DNA of 64,000 nt from assembly GCF_003173595.1 (NCBI RefSeq), contig NZ_QGNZ01000003.1, forward strand, positions 1 to 64,000. The letters are read 5' to 3'. Numbering within the stretch: position 1 is the stretch's first letter; each line of letters starts with the position of its first letter. A model generated the notes under the pieces. The model saw nothing but the letters and a program-made list of their open reading frames with translations. It ran no database searches and was not told the DNA's origin. The translations under genes and the position numbers were made by a program. This DNA is from Pedobacter yonginensis. GTDB lineage: Bacteria > Bacteroidota > Bacteroidia > Sphingobacteriales > Sphingobacteriaceae. Below, piece by piece: positions 1 through 7,237 of this stretch.

Positions 1-310
1 CATCCGCCGTTCCGGTCTTTTTTTCCCTTCCTTTCGGTTGGGAGTGCAAAGGTAGGAATCTTTTCCGAACTTCCAAATAAAATGTTTTTATTTTTTCGTC
101 CCGCTTCTTCCCGCCACATGCCTTCAATCTCGCCCCCTCTCAAGGGCTTCCCGTTCCTTCCGAACCGGGTTGCAAAGGTAAGAACTTTTTCCCCTTCTCC
201 AAGAACTATTTGAAAATAATTCTTGATCCCTCTCAGCCTCTGTTCCCTCGTACCGTTTCCTCCGAAGCGGGATGCAAAAGTAGAAAAAATTATCGCCAGT
301 GCAAACACAT
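1..310. repeat. three imperfect C/T-rich repeat copies
   Basis: This gene-free stretch carries three imperfect copies of a block. Each has a C/T-rich lead, a G-rich turn, the core TGCAAAGGTA (or TGCAAAAGTA) and then an A/T-rich tail. The cores start at about 45, 171 and 273, so the spacings are 126 and 102 bp. All frames are broken by stops and no protein is supported. Blocks of this look often flank stable-RNA operons in this phylum, so an rRNA or tRNA operon may lie just left of the window; that is recollection and inference, not something seen here. Confidence 0.55.
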
Positions 311-769
311 CACTGAATAAATTTGGGAAAAAGGCATAACCCAATGAAAATCAACCAGAAAAAATCAGCGGCCCATGCAAACTTTTTGAGTGAATAAGTG
401 TTTTGGTGATTTTCGACTCTATCGTAATATCTATAGATGCCGTTATCAATGCGAATCCTGTGGAGATTAAATAATGGAATTGAGTAAATTATCGAGCAGA
501 TTAGCGATTATAGCTTGCAATATTATCGTGCTAATTTTATTCCTAGTATTGAAATGATTTTAGAATTTTACCATTGCTTGCGAATTAAGGTTTCTTTGAC
601 TACTAATATATAAGGAGTACCCAACAAAAATCGAAATATTTGCAAAAACAGTTTGCTTATACCAATAAGTACTGAATCTTTTCCAACAGGCTATAATCTT
701 GATCTCGATTGCAACTACCGATAACGTGTTTTTTATAGTTTCTTTGATGGTTAGGCGGCACGATTTGCA
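311..769. other. AT-rich non-coding stretch, nothing recognised
   Basis: About 460 bases with no open reading frame of convincing length, no tRNA cloverleaf and no clear inverted repeat. It may be decayed intergenic DNA. Confidence 0.5.
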
Positions 770-779
770 ACTGTTGGTT

Positions 780-905
780 TGGGAAACTGAATGATGTTAA
801 CTAAACCCGACCCTAATGGAAAACACGCATCCCGATTTTCTCGGGAGCGGATTTGTAATGAGGGCGGGACTATCCTTATATAGTAGTACGGGTTTTGCTT
901 TTCTA
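780..905 (+). repeat. diverged relative of the 283-bp intergenic element
   Basis: The order of landmarks matches the repeat array at 33873-34907: TAAACCCG (802-809), GGAAA, a hairpin with arms CCCGA/TCGGG around a TTTTC loop (831-845), then CGGGACTATC (865-874) and a TTTTGCTTTTC end (about 893-903). Sequence between the landmarks is divergent, so the relationship rests on order and spacing. The element lies about 150 bp upstream of bamD in the same orientation as the array copies. Confidence 0.45.
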
Positions 906-1017
906 AAAAAAATGGAACAGGCGTTTGCTAATTGATTGGTATGGTGTAATGTTAAAAATTGTTAATGGTTATATTGGACTGAATTGCTTTGCATAGCTTA
1001 GTGGCCAATTGTTTTTA

Positions 1018-1047
1018 TTGATGTTATCGTATTATTAATTATCTTTG
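1018..1047 (+). promoter_or_regulatory. Bacteroidota-type promoter of bamD
   Basis: A TTG at 1018-1020 is followed by exactly 19 bases and then TATCTTTG at 1040-1047, matching the -33/-7 promoter form (TTTG-N19-TAnnTTTG) known for the main sigma factor of this phylum. The start codon begins only 4 bases after the -7 box. The predicted transcript therefore starts at or within a base or two of the AUG and is likely leaderless. Confidence 0.6.
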
Positions 1048-1051
1048 CAGA

Positions 1052-1981
1052 ATGTTTAAAGTTAAACACTTAATTATTTTAGTATTTGTCGCCGCTTTGG
1101 GTATGGCGGGTTGTAAGAGTCGTTTCGAGAAATTGAGGGCTAGTAATGACGTAGCTAAAAAATACCAAGAGGCGCTTCGTTTATACAATAAACGGGATTA
1201 TAGTAAAGCATTGGTGCTTTTTGAGGATTTATCTCAGAAGTATCGTGGCCGTGCGGAAGCTGAAGATTTGAATTATTATTATGCTTATACTTTATATAGA
1301 TTAAGCGATTATACCACTGCAAGATACCAGTTTAAAAGCTTTGCAGATACTTACCCAGCGAGTAAAAATGCGGAAGAAGCTCGTTACATGGGCGCTTATT
1401 GCTACTATTTAGAATCGCCAACTTTTTCGTTAGATCAAGAAAACACTTATAAGGCTATAGATGCTTTACAGTTGTTTGTGAATTTATACCCAACAAGTGA
1501 TCGGGCTGCTGCTGCAAGTAAATATATTGCTGATTTAAGAGGAAAACTTGAAGATAAGGCTTTTGAAAATGCTAAAATGTATTTAACTACTGGCCCAAGT
1601 AATGTTGACAATTACAGAGCTGCAGTTATTGCTTTGAAAAATGCTCAACGAGATTTTCCAGATATTAAGTATGCTGAGGAAATGGATTTCTTGATGATCA
1701 AAGCACAGTATTTGTATGCCAAAAATAGTTACGTTTTCCGTCAGGAAGATCGTTACAATGAGGCGACAGCTTTATACACTGAATTTAATGAAAATCACCC
1801 TGATAGCAAGTTTGCCAGAGAGGCAAAACAAGTGAAACAGGATATTGATGCTGGTTTGATTGTTACTAAACAAGAACTTGCAGACTTTGCTGTTGAACAG
1901 GCAAAATACAAAGAAATGTTGATTAGAACTGGAAAGCTAAAAGACACTACAGTTAACAAAACGGATATTAAAAACAAGTAA
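1052..1981 (+). CDS. bamD: outer membrane assembly lipoprotein BamD
   Basis: This is probably the BamD (YfiO) lipoprotein of the BAM complex, which folds beta-barrel proteins into the outer membrane. A 20-residue hydrophobic signal ends in the lipobox MAGC, making Cys21 the lipidated residue. The rest is helical with tetratricopeptide-like pairs over about residues 35-260, with tyrosine- and alanine-rich helices typical of the family. The length of 309 aa is slightly longer than Proteobacterial BamD because of a charged C-terminal tail. It is followed after 3 bases by the omega-subunit gene. The start follows directly on a -7 promoter box. BamA lies far away in the same window (54443-56986). 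Confidence 0.88.
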   Translation: MFKVKHLIILVFVAALGMAGCKSRFEKLRASNDVAKKYQEALRLYNKRDYSKALVLFEDLSQKYRGRAEAEDLNYYYAYTLYRLSDYTTARYQFKSFADTYPASKNAEEARYMGAYCYYLESPTFSLDQENTYKAIDALQLFVNLYPTSDRAAAASKYIADLRGKLEDKAFENAKMYLTTGPSNVDNYRAAVIALKNAQRDFPDIKYAEEMDFLMIKAQYLYAKNSYVFRQEDRYNEATALYTEFNENHPDSKFAREAKQVKQDIDAGLIVTKQELADFAVEQAKYKEMLIRTGKLKDTTVNKTDIKNK

Positions 1982-1984
1982 TAC

Positions 1985-2311
1985 ATGAATACTAACAAAC
2001 CTGCTGTACCGAATACTACTGTTACCAGAAATGTACACGATTTAGATAAAACTACAGATAACCTTTACGAATCTTTAGTTGTGATTGCTAAAAGAGCAAA
2101 CCAGATTTCAAATAACATGAAAGAGGAATTGCATGGTAAATTAGCAGAATTTGCTTCTAGCAATGATAACTTAGAAGAGATCTTTGAAAATCGTGAGCAA
2201 ATTGAAATCAGCAAGCATTACGAACGTATGCCTAAGCCTGTTTTGGTTGCTATTGATGAATTTTTGAATGAAAAAATTTATCACAGAAATCCATCTAAAG
2301 AACAAAAGTAA
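1985..2311 (+). CDS. rpoZ: RNA polymerase omega subunit (Bacteroidota type)
   Basis: A 108-aa protein of the RpoZ/Rpb6-like family, the small subunit that helps assemble and stabilise the beta-prime subunit of RNA polymerase. The conserved helix with NLYESLVVIAKRANQI lies at about residues 26-41, as in omega proteins of this phylum. The C-terminal half is acidic then basic. It starts 3 bases after the bamD stop and is followed about 80 bases later by coaBC. The bamD-omega-coaBC order is common in Bacteroidota and supports the call. Alternative names are DUF Rpb6 or a hypothetical protein. Confidence 0.85.
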   Translation: MNTNKPAVPNTTVTRNVHDLDKTTDNLYESLVVIAKRANQISNNMKEELHGKLAEFASSNDNLEEIFENREQIEISKHYERMPKPVLVAIDEFLNEKIYHRNPSKEQK

Positions 2312-2389
2312 CAGCAGAAGCGCAAGACGTTTAGCGCATGGCGTTTTTATGCATTAGGCGCCTTGCTATATGCCCTAAACTGATGCTCC

Positions 2390-3586
2390 ATGCTCAACAA
2401 TAAAAACATAATTCTTGGCGTTTGCGGTAGCATTGCAGCTTACAAATCGGCCTTTTTGGTTAGATTGTTGGTTAAAGCTGGTGCAAACGTTAAGGTTATT
2501 CTTACCCAGGATGGTGCTAATTTCATTACACCACTTACCCTCGCTACGCTTTCTAAAAATCCAGTTTACACGCAATACTTCGAAGAAGAAACCGGTGTAT
2601 GGAGTAATCATGTTGAATTGGGCCTTTGGGCTGATTTAGTGATTGTTGCACCCATAAGCGCAAATACACTGGCAAAATTAGCCACTGGCATTTGCGATAA
2701 CTTGTTAACTGCGGTTTACCTCTCTGCAAAATGCCCGGTATATGTGGCACCCGCGATGGATTTAGACATGTGGAAGCATGAGGCTACGCAAAATAACATT
2801 CAAACTATAACTGGTTTTGGCAATACGGTAATTGAACCTGGAACCGGGGAACTGGCTAGCGGGCTTCATGGTGCTGGGCGCATGGCAGAGCCTGAAGAAA
2901 TTGTGGCTTTCCTTGAGCATGCACTAAAAAAGTCGATGCCGTTTTTTGGTAAAAAGGTTATGGTAACTGCTGGCCCTACTTATGAGGCGATTGACCCGGT
3001 TCGTTTTATTGGTAATCATTCTTCTGGTAAAATGGGATTTGCTTTGGCGGACGAATTGGCAAAGCTTGGTGCTGAGGTGACTTTGATTGCTGGACCCACG
3101 AGTGAGAAAAGTACCGAAGCCTTAACCAGAATTGATGTGATCAGTGCCCAAGATATGTTTAATGCTTGCAATGCGAATTTCGAACAAAGCGATGTTACTA
3201 TCATGTGCGCTGCTGTGGCCGATTACAGACCAAAGATGATTGCGGAGCAAAAAATTAAAAAGCAGGAAAGCGATTTTAATTTAGCGCTAGAGAAAACGGT
3301 AGATATTTTAGCTTCCATGGGTAAAATTAAGAAGCCTGAACAAATTTTGGTTGGCTTCGCCCTAGAAACCAACGATGAGGAGAATTATGCCAAGGGAAAA
3401 CTAGAAAGGAAAAATTTGGATTTGGTTGTATTAAATTCCTTAAACGATAAAGGAGCGGGTTTTAAATCAGATACAAATAAAATTACTATTTTTAGCAGGG
3501 CATTAGAGCGTACTGTTTTTGATGTGAAATCGAAAAATGAAGTTGCAAAAGATATTTGTAATGCCATTTTAAAACTTATAAAATGA
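2390..3586 (+). CDS. coaBC: bifunctional CoaBC (PPC decarboxylase / PPC synthetase)
   Basis: Converts 4'-phosphopantothenate and cysteine to phosphopantothenoylcysteine and decarboxylates this to 4'-phosphopantetheine in coenzyme A synthesis. The N-terminal flavoprotein (CoaC) domain covers about residues 5-180, with GSIAAYK (13-19), the catalytic His74 in NHVELGLWAD, and PAMDLDMW (121-128), a variant of the usual PAMNxxMW. The CoaB domain starts at about 188 with VTAGPTYE and carries the NHSSGKMG nucleotide motif (209-216). The 398-aa length is normal for the fusion. The stop overlaps the next start by 4 bases (ATGA), so the two are probably translationally coupled. Confidence 0.95.
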   Translation: MLNNKNIILGVCGSIAAYKSAFLVRLLVKAGANVKVILTQDGANFITPLTLATLSKNPVYTQYFEEETGVWSNHVELGLWADLVIVAPISANTLAKLATGICDNLLTAVYLSAKCPVYVAPAMDLDMWKHEATQNNIQTITGFGNTVIEPGTGELASGLHGAGRMAEPEEIVAFLEHALKKSMPFFGKKVMVTAGPTYEAIDPVRFIGNHSSGKMGFALADELAKLGAEVTLIAGPTSEKSTEALTRIDVISAQDMFNACNANFEQSDVTIMCAAVADYRPKMIAEQKIKKQESDFNLALEKTVDILASMGKIKKPEQILVGFALETNDEENYAKGKLERKNLDLVVLNSLNDKGAGFKSDTNKITIFSRALERTVFDVKSKNEVAKDICNAILKLIK

Positions 3587-4473
3587 TAAAACGAATTGTT
3601 TTTTTTCTTCTTTTGATTGGTTTTGGAAAACTCAATGCTCAAGAATTGAATGCTAGGGTACAACTTTTGGCACCACAGGTTTCTAACATTAGCAAGCCAA
3701 CTTTAGAAGCACTGCAAAAAACCATTCGCGATTTTTTGAATAATAACAAGTTTAGCAACGAAAGCTACAAACCACAGGAAAGAATTGACTGTAATTTTGT
3801 CATCACCATAACTTCGTGGGATGGTGGTTCGGGTTATGCTGCAGAAGCTCAAATTCAAAGCAGCAGGCCGGTTTTTAACAGTTCGTACAATAGCACCTTG
3901 CTGAATATGAGCGATAAGAATTTCGACTTTAGCTTTAATGATGGATCTACCATAGATTTTTCAGATCAGAATTACATTTCTAACATCAGTGCCCTGCTAT
4001 CTTACTATGCCTATACCATAATTGGCTTGGATAAGGATAGCTTTAGCAAAATGGGTGGTACGCCATATTTTAAGAAAGCCCAAAATATTATTAACCTAGC
4101 GCAAGCTTCTGGCAATACGGGTTGGAAAGCTGCCGATGGTTTACGTAACCGTTTTTGGTTTAATGAGAATGCGCTTAATCCGGTTTTTAGTGAACTTAGA
4201 TCATTCATTTATAGTTATCACTTAAGTGGTTTAGACCAGCTGACGGATAACGATAAGGGCTTAGGTCAAATCGTTTCTGCGCTGCCCGCTCTTCAACAAA
4301 TGGACAAACAGAAGCTTGGCTCTATATTTCCAAATGTTTATTTTGCATCAAAAGCGGAAGAAATTACCAACGTGCTGTCGAAATTGAATGGACAAGAACG
4401 AGCAAAAGCGTACAACATGCTTGCCGAAATCGATCCTGCGAACATTGGAAAATACGAGGCTTTAAGGAAATAA
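3583..4473 (+). CDS. DUF4835 family secreted protein
   Basis: A 296-aa protein with a clear signal peptide (residues 1-20, ending NAQ). The mature part has the DUF4835 pattern: an N-terminal segment with LNARVQL, then ITSWDGG, VFNSSYNS and a helical C-terminal half containing YYAYTIIGLDKDSF. It is conserved in Bacteroidota, usually directly after coaBC as here; the function is unknown. The 4-base overlap with coaBC suggests co-expression. A periplasmic or outer-membrane-associated role is inferred from the signal and the neighbourhood of envelope genes. Confidence 0.85.
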   Translation: MIKRIVFFLLLIGFGKLNAQELNARVQLLAPQVSNISKPTLEALQKTIRDFLNNNKFSNESYKPQERIDCNFVITITSWDGGSGYAAEAQIQSSRPVFNSSYNSTLLNMSDKNFDFSFNDGSTIDFSDQNYISNISALLSYYAYTIIGLDKDSFSKMGGTPYFKKAQNIINLAQASGNTGWKAADGLRNRFWFNENALNPVFSELRSFIYSYHLSGLDQLTDNDKGLGQIVSALPALQQMDKQKLGSIFPNVYFASKAEEITNVLSKLNGQERAKAYNMLAEIDPANIGKYEALRK

Positions 4474-4720
4474 ACAGTTACGGATTACCCAAAAATTTTT
4501 TCAAGCACTAATATCTAATAGCCCTCCGAAAATTTTACTGAGGATTTCAATGTTGTGCCTCAATTTGCCAAGCCTTCGCCATGTGCCGAGCTGGGAAGAT
4601 TTGCTTATTGGTTGTAGTACTTAGTCCATTCAAAGGGTTTTAACCCTTCCCCCCCTTTACACGCTCTAGTGCAATTTTAAATTATCCCCTGTATCATAAT
4701 TAAAAAAAATGTTAAAATAT
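4474..4720. other. intergenic stretch upstream of blaI promoter
   Basis: No gene is supported. The only structure seen is a small inverted repeat AAGGGTT-TT-AACCCTT at 4633-4648, followed by a run of C and T. It might act as a weak terminator for the DUF4835 gene but lacks a U tract. Confidence 0.4.
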
Positions 4721-4768
4721 TTTGATTATACGAATATCTTCGTACATTTACATACGAAATAATTCGTA
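4721..4768 (+). promoter_or_regulatory. blaI promoter with two BlaI-type operators
   Basis: Two 16-bp dyads with identical arms are seen: TACGAA-TATC-TTCGTA at 4729-4744 and TACGAA-ATAA-TTCGTA at 4753-4768, centres 24 bp apart. A TTTG at 4721-4724 and TACATTTA at 4743-4750 with 18 bases between form a plausible -33/-7 promoter. The first dyad fills the spacer between the two boxes and the second covers the expected start site. The arrangement predicts autorepression by the BlaI-type protein encoded just downstream. Confidence 0.7.
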
Positions 4769-4781
4769 CAACTGTAACAAT

Positions 4782-5153
4782 ATGACGAGTAGCAACATCA
4801 AACCCACTGAAGGAGAAATGGAAATTTTGCAGGTGCTGTGGCAAAAAGGCCTAGCAACTGTGAGAGAAGTGCATGAATCGCTGAACAAAAAAGACTCTGG
4901 ATATACCACAACGCTTAAACTTATGCAGATTATGCATGAAAAGGGCATGGTAGAGCGGGATACAAATCAGAAAACGCACATTTACAAGGCCATTGTTAAT
5001 CGAGATAAAACGGAGAAACAGTTGGTTAACAAAATGATTGACAATGTATTTAATGGATCGGCAGCAAGGTTAGTGATGCAGGCTTTAGGAAACCATAGTG
5101 CGAGTGCTGATGAAATTGACGAGATCAAAAAATATTTAGACAGTCTAAAATAA
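4782..5153 (+). CDS. BlaI/MecI/CopY family transcriptional repressor
   Basis: A winged-helix repressor of the BlaI/MecI family, about 123 aa from the start chosen here. The ATG at 4782 (MTSSNIKPTEGEMEILQVLW) is preferred over the in-frame upstream codon at 4722, because the upstream region holds the promoter and operators. Seen are the N-terminal helix GEMEILQVLWQKG, the recognition-helix region SGYTTTLKLMQIMHEKG and a C-terminal dimerisation helix. Known homologues repress their own operon and are inactivated by proteolysis triggered by a BlaR1-type M56 sensor. The next gene encodes an M56 protein, so the pair forms a sensor-repressor module. The inducing signal is unknown; no beta-lactamase is nearby. 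Confidence 0.92.
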   Translation: MTSSNIKPTEGEMEILQVLWQKGLATVREVHESLNKKDSGYTTTLKLMQIMHEKGMVERDTNQKTHIYKAIVNRDKTEKQLVNKMIDNVFNGSAARLVMQALGNHSASADEIDEIKKYLDSLK

Positions 5154-5229
5154 AATGGCTTAGGATTGAATGGTGTGGGTTTGGATCCCTCTATGAACAA
5201 TTAAAAACTCGAACAGAAAAATTATTACT

Positions 5230-7119
5230 ATGGAAACTTTAGTTCAACAATTTATTAAGGCATTTGGCTGGAGCATTTTAAACTCCTTGTGGCAAAGTGC
5301 TATCGTTTACGGTAGTTTGTTTATCGTTTTATTTAGCCTACCCAAATTGGCCGCCAAATACAAACACAATTTGGCTTTCGGCTCCATATTAATGATGTTC
5401 GCTGGATTTGCTTATAACTTAATCCACCAGTTGCTAGAGCGTACAACCGAACCGATATCCGCTACCAACTTTCAGAATCTTCAAGCTTACGCTTATTTCA
5501 ACAACATGCCGCAAAGCTTTAGCAGCAAGGCTGAGCAATATTTCCCAGTTGTGGTGGCATTCTATATCATCGGAATTGTGTTACAACTTTTCGTTATTGT
5601 TAAAGGCTACAGTCAATTATCCAGATTTAAAAAACAAAGCTTAAGTGCGATTCCGGATCGTTGGCAGGAGCTATTTATTCAAGTTACGTCGAATCTAAAA
5701 ATTAATAAAACCATTAAGTTTCACCTATCTGCAATTGTAAACGTGCCGTTGGTTATTGGCTATTTAAAACCAGTTGTTTTATTCCCTTTGGCCTTAGTGA
5801 ATCAATTGGATGAAGAACAGGTGGAAGCGATATTGATCCATGAACTTTCTCACATCCGCAGAAACGATTTCTTATTAAACTTGATTAAAACTGCCGTTGA
5901 GAACTTGCTTTTCTTTAACCCTTTTGTTTGGCTAGCGGGCAGATTTATACACATAGAAAGAGAACACGCTTGTGACGATTTGGTATTGAAAATTACGGGC
6001 AAGCCTTTGAATTATGCTCATGCCCTATTGAAATTAGAATTACTTAAAGAAAAAAATAGTCCTGCTTATGCTTTAGCCGCAACAGGCAAAACCCAAAACC
6101 TATATCAACGTATTAAAAGAATTACCAACATGAAAACCAATTACTTAAATGCCAAACAGCAAATGGCGGCCTTAACATTGGGTATTGCCTGCCTGTTTTC
6201 AATCGCGTGGATTAATCCTGCGGAGCGCAAAACGACAACGAAAAAAATCGTTAAAGAAAACAAATCTCTATCAATCCTGGAAACCTATAATAAATCGACC
6301 GTTTATTTAGACACAACCAAAAAGAATAAAATTAAAATTGTAACGATTGATGCAAATGGCAATAAAAAAGAATACAACTCTGTGAAAGAGATGCCCGACA
6401 GCTTGAGGAAAGATTTTTACCGAGATCAACTTTTTCAAGGGAATCAGGTTTACAGACTAAATTTAGACACCGCTTTCAAGTTTAGAGATTCTCTATTTCA
6501 AGCCAAAATATACCGCGAATTTAGTTCGCCCGAAGCACAACAGAAATGGAAGAAATTTGGGGAAGATGTAGCCAAAACGTACAACTCTCCTGAGGCACAG
6601 GCCAAATGGAAAAAATTTGGAGAAGATTTCGCTAAGAAATTTAACTCGCCAGAAGCTCAAGCCAAATGGAAGAAAATGGGTGAAGAAATGGCAAAGAAAA
6701 TGAATTCTCCTGAAGAACAAGCCAAATGGAAAAAAATGAGTGAGGATATGGCTAAAGAATTCAGTTCGCCAGAGGCACAGGAAAAATGGAGAAAAATTGG
6801 ATTAGAGATGTCGGCAAAGGTGAACAGTCCCGAATTCAGAGCCCAAATAGAAGGGTTGAAAATTCAAATGAAAGACTTTGATGGTCGAAAAATGCTATCC
6901 CTATCTGGCACAAATTTAGATTCGATAGGTAAGTTACGCAGCTTAAATTTAGATTCTGACGGGCAAGTACTTTTTCTTCAAGAGGGTGCATCGAGAAAAG
7001 TGAGGGAATCTGACGAGTACAAAAAACTTAAAGAGCGTTTTAATCGGGAAGTGAAAGAACTTCAAGAAAAAATGGAGAAAAAAGAGAAAAAGGATAAACC
7101 AGAACGACGAGAACAATAA
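5230..7119 (+). CDS. BlaR1-like M56 family metallopeptidase with 20-residue repeats
   Basis: A membrane zinc peptidase of the M56 family, the partner of the BlaI-type repressor upstream. Hydrophobic segments lie near residues 19-39, 48-66, 104-124, 217-237 and 309-328. The zinc site is HELSH at 204-208, with the downstream EREHACDD (243-250) supplying the likely third ligand. Unlike BlaR1 there is no penicillin-binding domain. The region after the last membrane segment carries five tandem 20-residue repeats at 431-530 (consensus SPEAQAKWKKxGEDxAKK) and a degenerate sixth, then a charged tail rich in Lys and Glu. The repeat domain probably lies outside the cytoplasm, but its role is not known. 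A terminator follows at 7143. Confidence 0.88.
   Translation: METLVQQFIKAFGWSILNSLWQSAIVYGSLFIVLFSLPKLAAKYKHNLAFGSILMMFAGFAYNLIHQLLERTTEPISATNFQNLQAYAYFNNMPQSFSSKAEQYFPVVVAFYIIGIVLQLFVIVKGYSQLSRFKKQSLSAIPDRWQELFIQVTSNLKINKTIKFHLSAIVNVPLVIGYLKPVVLFPLALVNQLDEEQVEAILIHELSHIRRNDFLLNLIKTAVENLLFFNPFVWLAGRFIHIEREHACDDLVLKITGKPLNYAHALLKLELLKEKNSPAYALAATGKTQNLYQRIKRITNMKTNYLNAKQQMAALTLGIACLFSIAWINPAERKTTTKKIVKENKSLSILETYNKSTVYLDTTKKNKIKIVTIDANGNKKEYNSVKEMPDSLRKDFYRDQLFQGNQVYRLNLDTAFKFRDSLFQAKIYREFSSPEAQQKWKKFGEDVAKTYNSPEAQAKWKKFGEDFAKKFNSPEAQAKWKKMGEEMAKKMNSPEEQAKWKKMSEDMAKEFSSPEAQEKWRKIGLEMSAKVNSPEFRAQIEGLKIQMKDFDGRKMLSLSGTNLDSIGKLRSLNLDSDGQVLFLQEGASRKVRESDEYKKLKERFNREVKELQEKMEKKEKKDKPERREQ
6520..6879 (+). 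repeat. 60-bp in-frame tandem repeat in M56 gene
   Basis: Five 60-bp units in exact register from 6520 to 6819, and a weaker sixth to about 6879, each encoding 20 residues with conserved SPE, W and K positions. Codon choice differs between units while the protein pattern is kept, suggesting an older expansion under selection for the peptide. Confidence 0.9.
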
Positions 7120-7142
7120 CCACAATTAAACCAAATAGATTA

Positions 7143-7176
7143 AAACGGTGAAGGAAAAATCTTCGCCGTTTTTTGT
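7143..7176 (+). terminator. terminator after M56 gene
   Basis: Stem AAACGGTGAAG (7143-7153) pairs with CTTCGCCGTTT (7161-7171) with one G-U pair and a short A-rich loop, followed by a T run. Confidence 0.85.
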
Positions 7177-7237
7177 TTCAAAAAAACCCAATGGATATTC
7201 CAACCTACGAGGTTAAATGTTTATTTTCGTAGTCTCT

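Noticed and set aside
4633..4648. Small palindrome AAGGGTT-TT-AACCCTT as a terminator.
   Set aside because: No T run follows and it lies 160 bases past the gene; it may be chance.
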